Below the pieces are notes generated by a model. The model had not been told where the DNA came from and did not search any database. It worked only from the letters and a program-made list of their open reading frames with translations. A stretch of 34,696 bases of DNA from Bacillota bacterium (GTDB taxonomy: Bacteria > Bacillota_I > Bacilli_A > Erysipelotrichales > Erysipelotrichaceae): NCBI GenBank assembly GCA_018065105.1, contig JAGHTX010000220.1, positions 1 to 34,696 of the forward strand, read 5' to 3'. Shown piece after piece: positions 10,432-20,703 of this stretch. The translations under genes were made by a program, and so were the position numbers. Within the stretch, counting starts at the first letter, position 1; every line of letters starts with the position of its first letter.

Positions 10432-10676
10432 ATAAAAGTGAGGAAAGGAAATAGTACATTCGCCTCAAAATTGTAGAGACTTCTTGGCTGGTGAAAAAGA
10501 AGATTTTAACGAATGGAACACGTCCTGGAGCTGTATATGCGAACACAGTAGTGTATACCGGTTGTCACCGTTAAAAGACTAGAGTTGATAGACTCGATGA
10601 GATCATTATTGTGAGATAATGGTGAAATAAGGTGGAACCACGTATATTACGTCCTTTGTATAGGACGTTTTTTTAT
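10432..10676 (+). ncRNA. T-box leader, predicted His specifier (CAC at 10519-10521)
   Basis: AGAG motif (gtagagac), ggctggtgaaa distal loop, GGAA-CAC-GTCCTGGAG specifier context, AAGGTGGAACCACG T-box (10629-10642 region), terminator acgtcct/aggacgt (10649-10668) plus T-run. Confidence 0.92.
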
Positions 10677-10695
10677 TTATAAGGAGGAATTACTC

Positions 10696-11796
10696 ATGAA
10701 CCAAATTCAATTGCCATTAGGAATGCGCGACTTAATCTTAGAAGAATGCGAAAGAAAGCGCATGCTGCAACATAAGCTGGAAAATGTCTTTGAATCCTAT
10801 GGATATAAAGAAATTATGACGCCATGTATTGAGTTTCATAATTTATATCAAACCGCATTTGGAACACTGGAAGACGAAGAAATCTTTAAATTCTTTGATC
10901 AGGAAGGAAAAATCCTATCGTTAAGAACCGACATGACCGTACCAATCGCTCGTGTCTGTGCTACAAAATTTAACACCAAAGAAGGACCATTCCGCTTCCG
11001 TTACTCATCCAATGTATACAAGGTAAGACAATCGTTTGGAGGAAAACGTAGTGAAGTTATGGACTGTGGAATCGAATGTATTGGTTTAGATTCCTCTTGT
11101 GATATTGAAGTATTAAACCTGGCCATTCTTGTCATGGAAGAGATTGGTGCGAAATATACATTGGAAATTGGAAACACAAACTTCTTTAAATCCGCTTGTA
11201 AAGCTCTACAAATGGATAAAGAATCGACAGCTCGACTTGCCGACCTAATTGATCGAAAGAGTATGGTGGAATTGAAACAATTTGTTCAAAAGTTAAAACT
11301 TTCGCCAAATGCCAAAGAATTCTTTATTCAACTTCCATGGATGACCGGAGGTCAAGAAGCCTTGGACATGGCAAGAGAATTAAGCTTTAGTACCAGCTTA
11401 TTAGAAGAAGTCAACAAGCTACAAAAGCTATACAACGACCTACAAGCTTTAGGCTATAAAGATGTGATTACTTTTGACTTAGGAAAAGTACCACACTTGG
11501 ATTACTATACTGGAATTATCTTCGGTGGATATGTGGAAGGAGTTGGTGTCAGCGTATTGAGCGGAGGACGCTACGATAAATTGTTGTCAAAATTTGGCCG
11601 TGACCTACCAGCCATCGGATTCTCGGTAAAAATTGATTACTGCATCGATGTAGTAAAATGTGAAGAAAAGAAAACTGTAAAAATTTACTATCCAAAAAAT
11701 CGAATGGTAGAAGCCTTACAAAAGGCCAATGAATTACGAAAAGAATGCACAGTTGAATTGATCGAAGCCATGTGCGCAGAAGTGGAGGTAGCCTAA
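10696..11796 (+). CDS. hisZ: ATP phosphoribosyltransferase regulatory subunit (HisS-like)
   Basis: Class II HisRS-like motifs (LRTDMTVPIAR, DYYTGIIFGGYV, LSGGRYDKL); precedes a short-form hisG. Confidence 0.93.
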   Translation: MNQIQLPLGMRDLILEECERKRMLQHKLENVFESYGYKEIMTPCIEFHNLYQTAFGTLEDEEIFKFFDQEGKILSLRTDMTVPIARVCATKFNTKEGPFRFRYSSNVYKVRQSFGGKRSEVMDCGIECIGLDSSCDIEVLNLAILVMEEIGAKYTLEIGNTNFFKSACKALQMDKESTARLADLIDRKSMVELKQFVQKLKLSPNAKEFFIQLPWMTGGQEALDMARELSFSTSLLEEVNKLQKLYNDLQALGYKDVITFDLGKVPHLDYYTGIIFGGYVEGVGVSVLSGGRYDKLLSKFGRDLPAIGFSVKIDYCIDVVKCEEKKTVKIYYPKNRMVEALQKANELRKECTVELIEAMCAEVEVA

Positions 11797-12440
11797 TGTC
11801 CTTATCAATTGCCCTAACAAAAGGTAGACTTCAGAAACAAACCATTGCCATGTTAGAAGAATGTGGATATGGTGTAGAAAGTGTAAAAAATCCAGGAAGA
11901 GCGTTGGTCTTCCAAGATTCAAATAAAGATATCAATTACTTTTTAGTCAAATCACACGACTGCATTACCTATGTAGAACATGGGGTAGCGGACATTGGTG
12001 TGGTAGGAAAAGATACCCTATTGGAAGGGGGAAAAGACTACTACGAAATGTTGGATCTAGAAATCGGAAAATGTAAATTCATCGTCGCAACCTATAAAGG
12101 AGAAGATATTTTCTCAAAAGTTGGACACATTAAGATTGGAACCAAATATCCTAGCGTTGCCCAAAACTATTTCTTATCCAAAGGGTTAGATGTAGAAATT
12201 ATCAAAATTGATGGTTCCGTAGAATTAGCCCCAATCTTAGGACTATGTGATGGAATTGTCGATATTATGGAAACCGGAACCACATTAAAAGAAAACGGAC
12301 TTGTGGTACTTGATACGGTATGTGATATCAGTGCAAGAGTCATCGTCAACAAAGCCGCCTTCAAATTAAAGAAACAAGAAGTGATGGCTGTATTAAACGA
12401 TTTAGAAAGGATTGTGAAACAAAATGCTTCAAGAAATTAG
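11796..12440 (+). CDS. hisG: ATP phosphoribosyltransferase catalytic subunit, short form
   Basis: Start ATG 11796 overlapping the hisZ stop; SIALTKGRLQ, GVADIGVVGKDTL, DGIVDIMETGTTLKENGL. Confidence 0.95.
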   Translation: MSLSIALTKGRLQKQTIAMLEECGYGVESVKNPGRALVFQDSNKDINYFLVKSHDCITYVEHGVADIGVVGKDTLLEGGKDYYEMLDLEIGKCKFIVATYKGEDIFSKVGHIKIGTKYPSVAQNYFLSKGLDVEIIKIDGSVELAPILGLCDGIVDIMETGTTLKENGLVVLDTVCDISARVIVNKAAFKLKKQEVMAVLNDLERIVKQNASRN

Positions 12441-13704
12441 AAAAAGTGAAAAAGAATCACTAAACGAATACTTATTAAGTCGTACTCAGGAAATCAGTGG
12501 AGAAGTTCTAGCGGCTGCGCAAAACATCCTTAACGATGTAAAAAAGAATAAAGATGCCGCTTGTAAGAAATATACAAAACAATTTGATGGCATTGAAATT
12601 GAAAATTTCCGTGTCAGTGAAGAAGAAATCGAAGCAGCTATCGAAAAATGCGATGAAGCTTTTAAAGATGCGATGCAAAGAGCGAAAGCGAACATTGAAT
12701 TCTTCCACAAAGCCCAAAAACAAAATTCCACTTTACTACAAAAAGAAATGGGAATTTATTTAGGACAACGTGTATTACCTTTGGATTCTGTAGGAATCTA
12801 TGTACCAGGTGGAAGAGCACAATATCCTAGCTCGGTATTGATGAATGCCATTCCCGCAAAAGTAGCTGGTGTGGAAAGAATTGTCATGGTAACCCCTCCA
12901 AGTAAAGAAGGAGGGATCCACCCAAATATTGCCTTTGCGGCAAAATTAGCCGGTGTTACCGAAATCTATAAAATCGGAGGCGCTCAAGCCATCGGTGCTC
13001 TAGCGTATGGAACAGAATCCATTCCAAGAGTTGATAAGATCGTTGGACCTGGGAACATCTTCGTAGCGGCTTCCAAGAAATTAGTTTATGGAATTGTTGA
13101 CATTGACATGATTGCAGGACCAAGTGAAATCTTAGTTATCGCCGACCAGGGAGCTAATCCTAAATACGTAGCGGCAGACCTTTTATCCCAAGCCGAACAC
13201 GATCCAATGGCCAGTGCCATCTTACTAACAACGTCTCGTGATATTTTAGATGCAACAAACAAAGAATTACGTAGACAAACCGATCTTCTTCCAAAGAAGG
13301 AAATTGTTGAAAAATCTTTGGCTGACTATGGAAAAGTCATTGTCTGTGACAGTATTGAAGAATGTATTGAATTCTCCAATGCGATTGCTCCAGAACACTT
13401 GGAATTAAACATTGCCAACCCAATGGAATACTTACACTTAGTAAAACACGCAGGAAGTGTATTCATGGGATACTATACATGCGAATGTATTGGAGATTAC
13501 TTTGGAGGAACAAACCACGTGCTTCCAACAAGTGGAACTGCTCGTTTCTCCAGTGCGTTAGGAGTAGACAGCTTTATTAAAAAATCAAGTTACTTACACT
13601 ATACAAAAGAAGCTATTGAAGCGTATGCGAAATACATTGTCACAATGGCAGAAGAAGAAGACTTGCGTGCTCACGCCAATGCCGCAAGAGTGAGGGTCGA
13701 ATAA
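12424..13704 (+). CDS. hisD: Histidinol dehydrogenase
   Basis: GIYVPGGRAQYPSSVLMNAIPA, IAGPSEILVIAD, AEHDPMASAIL, CIGDYFGGTNHVLPTSGTARF. Confidence 0.97.
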   Translation: MLQEIRKSEKESLNEYLLSRTQEISGEVLAAAQNILNDVKKNKDAACKKYTKQFDGIEIENFRVSEEEIEAAIEKCDEAFKDAMQRAKANIEFFHKAQKQNSTLLQKEMGIYLGQRVLPLDSVGIYVPGGRAQYPSSVLMNAIPAKVAGVERIVMVTPPSKEGGIHPNIAFAAKLAGVTEIYKIGGAQAIGALAYGTESIPRVDKIVGPGNIFVAASKKLVYGIVDIDMIAGPSEILVIADQGANPKYVAADLLSQAEHDPMASAILLTTSRDILDATNKELRRQTDLLPKKEIVEKSLADYGKVIVCDSIEECIEFSNAIAPEHLELNIANPMEYLHLVKHAGSVFMGYYTCECIGDYFGGTNHVLPTSGTARFSSALGVDSFIKKSSYLHYTKEAIEAYAKYIVTMAEEEDLRAHANAARVRVE

Positions 13705-14723
13705 TGAAACAGATTCAATCATACGAAGCACACAAACAAGAAGGAATCTTGTTAAATGCCAACGAATTAAGTGTGAACTTAAATCAGGATATCGTTAAGG
13801 AAATTCAAGAAAGAATTCCAGCTATTTTATTTAACCGTTATCCAGAAGAACCAGTCACAAAACTATACGAAGCCTATGCCGAAGTGATCGGATGCCAGGC
13901 AAGCCAGGTATTGGCCGGAAATGGTTCAGATCAAATGTTAGGGTATTTAATTGGTACTTTCTTAGGACAAGGAAAAAAAGCCTATACCATTGCACCGGAT
14001 TTTGGAATGTATGACTACTATTGTTCCAGCTATGATGCCGGTATTGAAAAATACGCAACCGAAGAAGATGGAAGTTTTGATATCGAAGATTTTATTAAAG
14101 TCGGAAAAGAAAAAGGAGTCAATTTAGTTTTGTTCTCCAATCCAAACAACCCAACAGGACACGCTCTTTCCAAAGCCGAAGTATTGAAAATCGTAACAGG
14201 ATTTGATTGTCCGGTTATTGTGGATGAAGCGTATATGGAATTCTATGGAGAAAGCGTATTTGATGAAGTAGAAAACTACGAAAACTTATATGTGACTCGT
14301 ACCTTATCCAAAGCGTATGGGCTAGCCGGAATTCGTTGTGGATTCTTAATTAGTTCCCAAGAAAGAATTGCCAAATTAAAAGCGAACTTCATTCCTTACG
14401 CTTTAAGTCGTTTAACGCAGGAAGTTGCCATTATTGCGCTAAGTCACGCAAAAGAATTTGATGAAAGTACTTCATTTACCTGTGCTCAAAGAGATGAAAT
14501 GTATGAAATCATCAAAGACTTCAAAAAGATGACATTCTATCCTTCCAAAGCGAACTTTATCTGTGGAAAATGTGCCAACAAAGAAGCTTTATTGGCCGCT
14601 TTTGAAAAAGAAAATATCGTAATTCGTAACTATGCCGGAAAAGATACATTCCGTATTACCATTGGATCGAAAGAAGAAAATAAAAAGGTATTAGAAATTC
14701 TAACTGCCTTTGAAGGAGAATAA
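13704..14723 (+). CDS. hisC: Histidinol-phosphate aminotransferase
   Basis: [33 protein letters not shown] (PLP lysine); within his operon. Confidence 0.94.
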   Translation: MKQIQSYEAHKQEGILLNANELSVNLNQDIVKEIQERIPAILFNRYPEEPVTKLYEAYAEVIGCQASQVLAGNGSDQMLGYLIGTFLGQGKKAYTIAPDFGMYDYYCSSYDAGIEKYATEEDGSFDIEDFIKVGKEKGVNLVLFSNPNNPTGHALSKAEVLKIVTGFDCPVIVDEAYMEFYGESVFDEVENYENLYVTRTLSKAYGLAGIRCGFLISSQERIAKLKANFIPYALSRLTQEVAIIALSHAKEFDESTSFTCAQRDEMYEIIKDFKKMTFYPSKANFICGKCANKEALLAAFEKENIVIRNYAGKDTFRITIGSKEENKKVLEILTAFEGE

Positions 14724-14725
14724 CT

Positions 14726-15307
14726 ATGCGTTCTGCCTCATTAAGTCGTAACACAAAAGAAACGCAAATTACTTGCGTGTTAGAAATCGAAGGAACTGGA
14801 AAAAGCGATATTTCAACAGGCATTGGATTCTTCGATCATATGTTGGATCTATTTGCCTTCCATTCCAATATGAATTTAAAAATGATTGCCGATGGCGATC
14901 TGGATGTATGCGATCACCACACCATTGAAGATTGTGGGATTACCTTAGGGTCCGTTTTGAAACAGGCTTTAGGCGATCGTAAAGGAATCAACCGATATGG
15001 AAACTTCTTTATGCCTATGGATGAAACACTAGCACAGGTTACCTTGGATATTTCAGGAAGACCTTATCTAGTCTTTAATGCCGAATTTACTAGAGATACC
15101 GTAGGGATGATGGCTACGGAAATGGTGGAAGAATTCTTTAGAGCCGTTGCGGTTGCTTCAGGATTAACTCTACACATTAATGTGATGTATGGAAAGAATG
15201 ATCACCACAAGATTGAAGCCATTTTTAAAGCGTTTGGACGTGCTTTAAAAGAAGCTTGTTTAATCACCAGTGATAAGATTCCTTCTTCCAAAGGAGTATT
15301 AGAATAA
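14726..15307 (+). CDS. hisB: Imidazoleglycerol-phosphate dehydratase (monofunctional)
   Basis: [13 protein letters not shown] and [16 protein letters not shown] metal-binding motifs. Confidence 0.97.
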   Translation: MRSASLSRNTKETQITCVLEIEGTGKSDISTGIGFFDHMLDLFAFHSNMNLKMIADGDLDVCDHHTIEDCGITLGSVLKQALGDRKGINRYGNFFMPMDETLAQVTLDISGRPYLVFNAEFTRDTVGMMATEMVEEFFRAVAVASGLTLHINVMYGKNDHHKIEAIFKAFGRALKEACLITSDKIPSSKGVLE

Positions 15308-15921
15308 TGATTGGAATTATTGATTATGGTATGGGAAATCTTCACAGTGTATTTAACGCGGTAAAGAAATACGATGAAAACTGTATTATTTCCAGTGATG
15401 TACAAGAATCAGAAGCCTGCGATAAATTGGTACTTCCTGGGGTTGGTGCTTTTCCAGACTGTATGGAAAATTTACATAACACAAAGCTTTTTGAACCCAT
15501 TAAAAAATGGGTATTGGAAGATAAAAAGCCTATTTTAGGAATCTGCTTAGGAATGCAGGCCATGTTTGAGAGCAGTGAAGAAAAAGGTTTTACTCTAGGA
15601 TTTGGATTTTTAAAAGGAAAAGTCATCCGTATGAAAGAAGAAGGGCTTCGTATTCCTCACATTGGCTGGAACCAATTGGAAGTGAATACAGAACACCCAC
15701 GCGCATTCCTAATTGAACAAAAACCATATGTGTATTATGTACACTCTTACTATGCACACGATTACGATCCAGAAGACTGCATTGGATATTCTTACTATGG
15801 AAAGTCCATTATCGTACCTGGATTATTTAATAAAGACAACATTTATGCCAGTCAATTCCACCCAGAAAAAAGTGGAGAAGACGGGTTACGAATTTTAGAA
15901 TATTTTATTAAGGAGGCATAA
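15307..15921 (+). CDS. hisH: Imidazole glycerol phosphate synthase, glutaminase subunit
   Basis: IDYGMGNLHSV, PILGICLGMQAMFE, ASQFHPEKSG. Confidence 0.97.
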   Translation: MIGIIDYGMGNLHSVFNAVKKYDENCIISSDVQESEACDKLVLPGVGAFPDCMENLHNTKLFEPIKKWVLEDKKPILGICLGMQAMFESSEEKGFTLGFGFLKGKVIRMKEEGLRIPHIGWNQLEVNTEHPRAFLIEQKPYVYYVHSYYAHDYDPEDCIGYSYYGKSIIVPGLFNKDNIYASQFHPEKSGEDGLRILEYFIKEA

Positions 15922-15923
15922 TT

Positions 15924-16640
15924 ATGATTATTATACCAGCCATTGATATCATTGATGGAAAACCAGTTCGCCTATATCAGGGTGATTATGGAAAAAAAGA
16001 AGTAGTTGGACAAAGTGTAATGGATATCGCCAAAACTTTTGAAGAATTAGGAGCTGACTATTTGCACACTGTGGATCTGGATGGAGCGAAAAGCGGTACA
16101 AAAGACAATGCGAAATTAATCATCGAAGTCGCAAAGGCTTTATCCATTCCGGTCGAAGTTGGCGGAGGAATCCGTTCGATGGAAGACATTGACTTCTATC
16201 TAGAAAATGGATTGTCTCGTGTTATTTTAGGAACCGTTGCTCTAGAAAATAAGGCATTATTAAAAGAAGCCATTACCAAATATAAAGAAAAAATTGCGGT
16301 CGGAATTGATTGTAAAAATGGATATGTATGCGGTTCTGGATGGTTAACCGATTCCAACGCCTACTATATTGATTTTGCCAAAGAAATGGAAAGCTTAGGG
16401 GTACAAACCATTATCTTTACCGATATTTCCAAAGATGGAACCCTAGCTGGACCCAATTTGGAAATGTTGGCAGAATTAAAAAAAGCAGTCAATATTGATA
16501 TTACTGCCAGTGGTGGAATTAAAGATATTTCGCACATTCAACAATTAAAAGATCTAGACGTATATGGAGCCATCACCGGAAAAGCGATGTATGCCAAGAC
16601 CCTTGATCTAGAAGAAGCCATTGCGCTATGTAAGGAGTAA
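15924..16640 (+). CDS. hisA: ProFAR isomerase
   Basis: [41 protein letters not shown]. Confidence 0.97.
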   Translation: MIIIPAIDIIDGKPVRLYQGDYGKKEVVGQSVMDIAKTFEELGADYLHTVDLDGAKSGTKDNAKLIIEVAKALSIPVEVGGGIRSMEDIDFYLENGLSRVILGTVALENKALLKEAITKYKEKIAVGIDCKNGYVCGSGWLTDSNAYYIDFAKEMESLGVQTIIFTDISKDGTLAGPNLEMLAELKKAVNIDITASGGIKDISHIQQLKDLDVYGAITGKAMYAKTLDLEEAIALCKE

Positions 16641-16642
16641 AT

Positions 16643-17407
16643 ATGCTTAGTAAACGTATTATTCCTTGTCTGGATGTAAAAAATGGGAAAGTAGTAAAAG
16701 GGGTTAACTTCATCGGTTTAAAAGAAGTCGGAGATCCTGTAGAACTTGCCAAAGAATACTATAAACAAGGAGCCGATGAACTTGTTTTCTTAGATATTAC
16801 CGCAACACATGAACACCGTGACACTATGGTTGAAGTGGTAAAACAGGTCGCAAGTCAAATCTATATTCCTTTTACCGTAGGTGGTGGAATTAAAACCATC
16901 GAAGACATTAAAAAGATTCTTCGTGCGGGTGCCGATAAGATCTCTTTAAATTCAGCTGCTGTAAAAAATCCGGAATTGATTCAGGAAGGGGCCAAAATGT
17001 TTGGAAATCAATGTATTGTTTTAGCCGTTGATGGAAGAAAAAGAGAAGACGGAAGTGGATGGAATGTAGTCATTCATGGTGGTCGAATTGATACAGGACT
17101 TGATGCTCTGGATTGGATCAAAAAAGGCGTGGAATTAGGAGCAGGAGAAATCTTACTTACTTCTATGGATGCCGATGGAACCAAACAGGGATTTGACATT
17201 GAATTCTGCAAAGCCGTACGCGATATTGTAGAAGTACCCGTGATTGCCAGTGGTGGATGCGGAAGTCTAGAACACTTTGCCGAAGTTTTTGAAAAAGAAG
17301 CAGCCGATGCAGCCTTAGCAGCCAGTCTTTTCCACTATGGAGAATTAACCGTTGGCGATGTACACAAATATCTAAAAGAAAGAGGAATTGAGGTGCGCTC
17401 ATGTTAA
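16643..17407 (+). CDS. hisF: Imidazole glycerol phosphate synthase, cyclase subunit
   Basis: [49 protein letters not shown]. Confidence 0.97.
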   Translation: MLSKRIIPCLDVKNGKVVKGVNFIGLKEVGDPVELAKEYYKQGADELVFLDITATHEHRDTMVEVVKQVASQIYIPFTVGGGIKTIEDIKKILRAGADKISLNSAAVKNPELIQEGAKMFGNQCIVLAVDGRKREDGSGWNVVIHGGRIDTGLDALDWIKKGVELGAGEILLTSMDADGTKQGFDIEFCKAVRDIVEVPVIASGGCGSLEHFAEVFEKEAADAALAASLFHYGELTVGDVHKYLKERGIEVRSC

Positions 17408-17748
17408 GCTTGGATTTTAAAAAAGGCGATGGACTGATTCCTGTTATCGTTCAGGATGTTCAATCGAAAGAAGTATTGATGCTGGCATACATGAACGAAG
17501 AAGCGTATAAAAGAACTTGTGAAACGCGCTTGGCAACCTATTGGTCTCGTTCTCGCCAGTCTTACTGGGTAAAAGGGGAAACCAGTGGACACTTTCAAAA
17601 GGTAAAAGAAATTCGTATTGATTGCGATGAAGATACCATCTTACTTTTAGTGGAACAAGATGGAGCGGCTTGTCATACTAACCATTATTCTTGTTTCTAT
17701 CGAGACGAAGAAGGAAAAGAATTGTTTAAGAAAATTGAGATGAAATAA
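17401..17748 (+). CDS. hisI: Phosphoribosyl-AMP cyclohydrolase (no PRA-PH/HisE domain)
   Basis: [60 protein letters not shown]; ends without a HisE domain. Confidence 0.95.
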   Translation: MLSLDFKKGDGLIPVIVQDVQSKEVLMLAYMNEEAYKRTCETRLATYWSRSRQSYWVKGETSGHFQKVKEIRIDCDEDTILLLVEQDGAACHTNHYSCFYRDEEGKELFKKIEMK

Positions 17749-17762
17749 TTCATCTCTTTTCT
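17737..17762 (+). terminator. Terminator overlapping the hisI stop codon
   Basis: gagatga (17737-17743) / tcatctc (17750-17756) then ttttctttt. Confidence 0.75.
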
Positions 17763-17781
17763 TTTGTGATAGAATACCGGT

Positions 17782-18510
17782 ATGAGATGTAAATATTGTG
17801 GAACAAAATATTCAATATTTTCGATGCGATGTCCGAACTGTCAAAGAAATAACTCGTTTATCAAAGATAGGAAAAGTCTGGATATAAACAGTTCTTCGTA
17901 TTCGCAAGATCTATTGAACTATATTTTAAATCGTGTATTGCTGGCTTGTGTGATCGGCTGTTTTGTTGCCTTTGGAATATTTGTAGGAATCATTCTATTC
18001 CAGGATGCAAGTAAAGCGTTGTATATACGTACTTCACACGATAAGATCGTGGCGAAACTGGAAAAATATTATGAGAAAGAACAGTTTCTTCAAATGTATA
18101 CGTATATGCAGGATAACGACCTTTATTATGAATCGGACTTTGATGAATATAGACAGGCGGCTACCTTAGGTTGTGATTATAACGCCTATATGACCAATAA
18201 ACTGCAATTCTTAGAAAAAGAAGAGTCAGAACAGGAAAGATATTCCTATTATCTAAATTCGGCTATCTATTATGCGACGAAGGTCTATACATCGTATGAT
18301 GAGCCCGAAACGCTAGATCGTCGAAACCTGGCCTTACTGAATACGTATCAAAAGGAAATTGAATCTTTCTTAAAAGGAACCTGTGCTTTTCAGAAAGAAG
18401 AGATAGACAAACTTTTAAGTAAGGAAGAAAGGGTATATTATAGCGATATTGAAGAGGTTTATCTTCCAATCGCCATGGAAAGAGAGGGATGGAAAGATGA
18501 AATGGATTAA
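17782..18510 (+). CDS. Zinc-ribbon, single-TM protein with extracytoplasmic helical domain
   Basis: CKYCGTKYSIFSMRCPNC ribbon; TM VLLACVIGCFVAFGIFVGIIL. Confidence 0.75.
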   Translation: MRCKYCGTKYSIFSMRCPNCQRNNSFIKDRKSLDINSSSYSQDLLNYILNRVLLACVIGCFVAFGIFVGIILFQDASKALYIRTSHDKIVAKLEKYYEKEQFLQMYTYMQDNDLYYESDFDEYRQAATLGCDYNAYMTNKLQFLEKEESEQERYSYYLNSAIYYATKVYTSYDEPETLDRRNLALLNTYQKEIESFLKGTCAFQKEEIDKLLSKEERVYYSDIEEVYLPIAMEREGWKDEMD

Positions 18511-18919
18511 GATCATCGGGAAAGCTCTTCTATCGCTCTTTTTAATATTTTGTATTGGCAGCTGTTCTATATCCTATTTGTACGAAGAAACAACTATTGG
18601 CAAATACTTCAGTCGAAAAGACGATCATAATAATGGTTTGAATTCGGCAAAAATTCATTATGAAAATCAGGAATTTGGAACCCTTCGAGAAATATTGGAT
18701 TTGTATGACAGCTACGATGCCGACTTTGATTTATATTGGGAAATAGCGGATGGATATGCCGATTATCAGGAAGCTTTACAATATCGTCGTTCAAAGGATG
18801 AAGAAGAAAAGAAAGCCTTTGTTCAAAAGGTAAAAGAGAATGCCCAAAACTGTCGTTTTAAAGAAAATCAGGATTTCTTAAACGCGTGGGCAAAAGAAGT
18901 AGAATTAGAGGGATTTTAG
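18497..18919 (+). CDS. Putative lipoprotein/membrane-anchored protein, unknown function
   Basis: Start ATG 18497 (MKWIKIIGKALLSLFLIFCIGSCS, lipobox-like), RBS agaggg; overlaps the upstream CDS by 14 bp. Confidence 0.65.
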   Translation: MKWIKIIGKALLSLFLIFCIGSCSISYLYEETTIGKYFSRKDDHNNGLNSAKIHYENQEFGTLREILDLYDSYDADFDLYWEIADGYADYQEALQYRRSKDEEEKKAFVQKVKENAQNCRFKENQDFLNAWAKEVELEGF

Positions 18920-19614
18920 TGAAGAATTTCTATGGAAAATTATTGATGTATTTTGGCATTGGTGTTGCCGCTTTATTTGGGTATTTGATCGCAAGAGTCT
19001 TGTTTGAAGCGGTTCAAACAGGGGAGATCGATCCACCACTGTTGATCAAACTCATCGCACTCTTTGGCGTAGGGATCTTTGATATCGTATTGGGATACTT
19101 TTATTTAACCCAGGAAGTCTTCCCGAAAGAAGAGCCTTATTTAACCCAGAAAGATGGACACACCTATGTAAAACTGGGAGGAAGTTATGTGGTTGGATAC
19201 ACCCGTACCTACTTTTTCACCTATTATCTGGCTTTGTTTCTATCGATTATCCTGATGGTGTTCTATTATGCGAATACCTTGCGTACAAAAAATGATATAC
19301 GCTTCTTATTATTAGGGTATGTCTTGATTCTGGCCTTCTTTATCAACGTTTTGTATTTTATGAATCGACCTAGAATTGTCGTTAAAGAAGAAACCTGCAT
19401 TTGTTATCCAAGATGGGGAAAAAAGAAAGTTATCTCGATAGGAGAAATCAGTGAAAGAGAAGTATCTAAACAAGGCCCATTTCAACGAATGTATGTGACA
19501 TATTATTCGTTTGGCAAGGAAATTATCATGTTCCCTTTGACCTTAGAAAATGCGGTACGTCTGGATGTCAATGTGTATCAAAGAATGTCTTATAAAAAAA
19601 CTGCTGAACAATAA
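18919..19614 (+). CDS. Integral membrane protein, unknown function (GTG start)
   Basis: GTG at 18919 overlaps the upstream TAG; several hydrophobic segments, then a soluble C-terminal domain (RPRIVVKEETCICYPRWGKKKVISIGEISE). Confidence 0.68.
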   Translation: MKNFYGKLLMYFGIGVAALFGYLIARVLFEAVQTGEIDPPLLIKLIALFGVGIFDIVLGYFYLTQEVFPKEEPYLTQKDGHTYVKLGGSYVVGYTRTYFFTYYLALFLSIILMVFYYANTLRTKNDIRFLLLGYVLILAFFINVLYFMNRPRIVVKEETCICYPRWGKKKVISIGEISEREVSKQGPFQRMYVTYYSFGKEIIMFPLTLENAVRLDVNVYQRMSYKKTAEQ

Positions 19615-19630
19615 TCAGCAGTTTTCTTTT
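19597..19630. terminator. Bidirectional terminator between convergent genes
   Basis: aaaactgctga-acaataa-tcagcagtttt with A-run/T-run on either side; contains both stop codons. Confidence 0.85.
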
Positions 19631-20703
19631 ACATATTTAGCTAAGATTTCTAATCCCTTTTTGAAGTTTTCTTCATCTCTTCCTAAACCCAAACGCATAT
19701 GCTGGTCCAGATCGAAACAATCACCTGGAACAAAGAAGATTCCTGTCTTTTCTAAAAGTTCCAACGCAAATTCTTTAGAATTTTTAGGGAAGTTATACTT
19801 TAAGAAACTAACCGAACCACATGGAGGCATCACAAGAGAAAATGCAGGATTTTTAGATAGCCATTGTTTCAGGAACGTTTTATTGGCTTCAATGGTTTGT
19901 CGGGAACGAGTAAGTATTTCCGACTTGTGTGCTAAGGCAATTTTAGCCAGTTCATCAATCAAAGGTCCGGTAGAAACCATGGAATAGTCTCTACGCACAT
20001 TGATCTGGTGAATGATATCCAAATTGGCTTTGACCCATCCAAAACGAAGACCAGCAAGGGCATACATCTTGGATAGAGAACCTGTACTAATACCTAATTC
20101 ATAGTGATCGCATACACAATAGGTTTGAATGGTAGGGTCTCGATATACTTCATCGCATAATAGATAGATGTTGTGTTGTCGACATAGATCAATTAAGGAT
20201 TGAAGAAAGGCATCATCTAAGCAGGTTCCGGTTGGATTGTTTGGATTGTTGATGATAATCATCTTTGTGTTCGATTGGATGCTTGAAGAAAAATCTTCCA
20301 AACTAGGCATCCAGTTTTTTTCTTCTTGCAGGGAAATGAGAGAAATCTCACATCCTAGGGATTTGGGAACATCCCAGAATTGCTGGTAGCCAGGTGTTAA
20401 GGCAATCACATGATCCCCTTGATTCAGCAGGGTATGTAACACCAATTCGTTGGCTTGCAGGCAACCATTGGCACATGTGATGTTGTCAATCGTTCCTGTA
20501 CTATATAGTGATAATATTTCTTTTCGTAATGTTTTATCTCCACTGATTTCTCCATAGTCTAGAGAAAGGGAAGCATCGACTTGTTGGAAGTTAAGAAGCT
20601 CTTGGAGCGATAAGGCTTTGACACATGTGTCCGTTAAATTATAGATGGCCGATTGTTCATAATCGGTCATCCATTGTTCCACTTTAAAATCTGGTAAATG
20701 CAT
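19615..20703 (-). CDS. PLP-dependent class I/II aminotransferase (resembles capreomycidine synthase/arginine-active PLP enzymes)
   Basis: NNPNNPTGTCLDD, LCDEVYRD, STGSLSKMYALAGLRFGW (PLP Lys); N-terminal FKVEQWMTDYE. TGA stop. Confidence 0.85.
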   Translation of the reverse strand: MHLPDFKVEQWMTDYEQSAIYNLTDTCVKALSLQELLNFQQVDASLSLDYGEISGDKTLRKEILSLYSTGTIDNITCANGCLQANELVLHTLLNQGDHVIALTPGYQQFWDVPKSLGCEISLISLQEEKNWMPSLEDFSSSIQSNTKMIIINNPNNPTGTCLDDAFLQSLIDLCRQHNIYLLCDEVYRDPTIQTYCVCDHYELGISTGSLSKMYALAGLRFGWVKANLDIIHQINVRRDYSMVSTGPLIDELAKIALAHKSEILTRSRQTIEANKTFLKQWLSKNPAFSLVMPPCGSVSFLKYNFPKNSKEFALELLEKTGIFFVPGDCFDLDQHMRLGLGRDEENFKKGLEILAKYVKENC

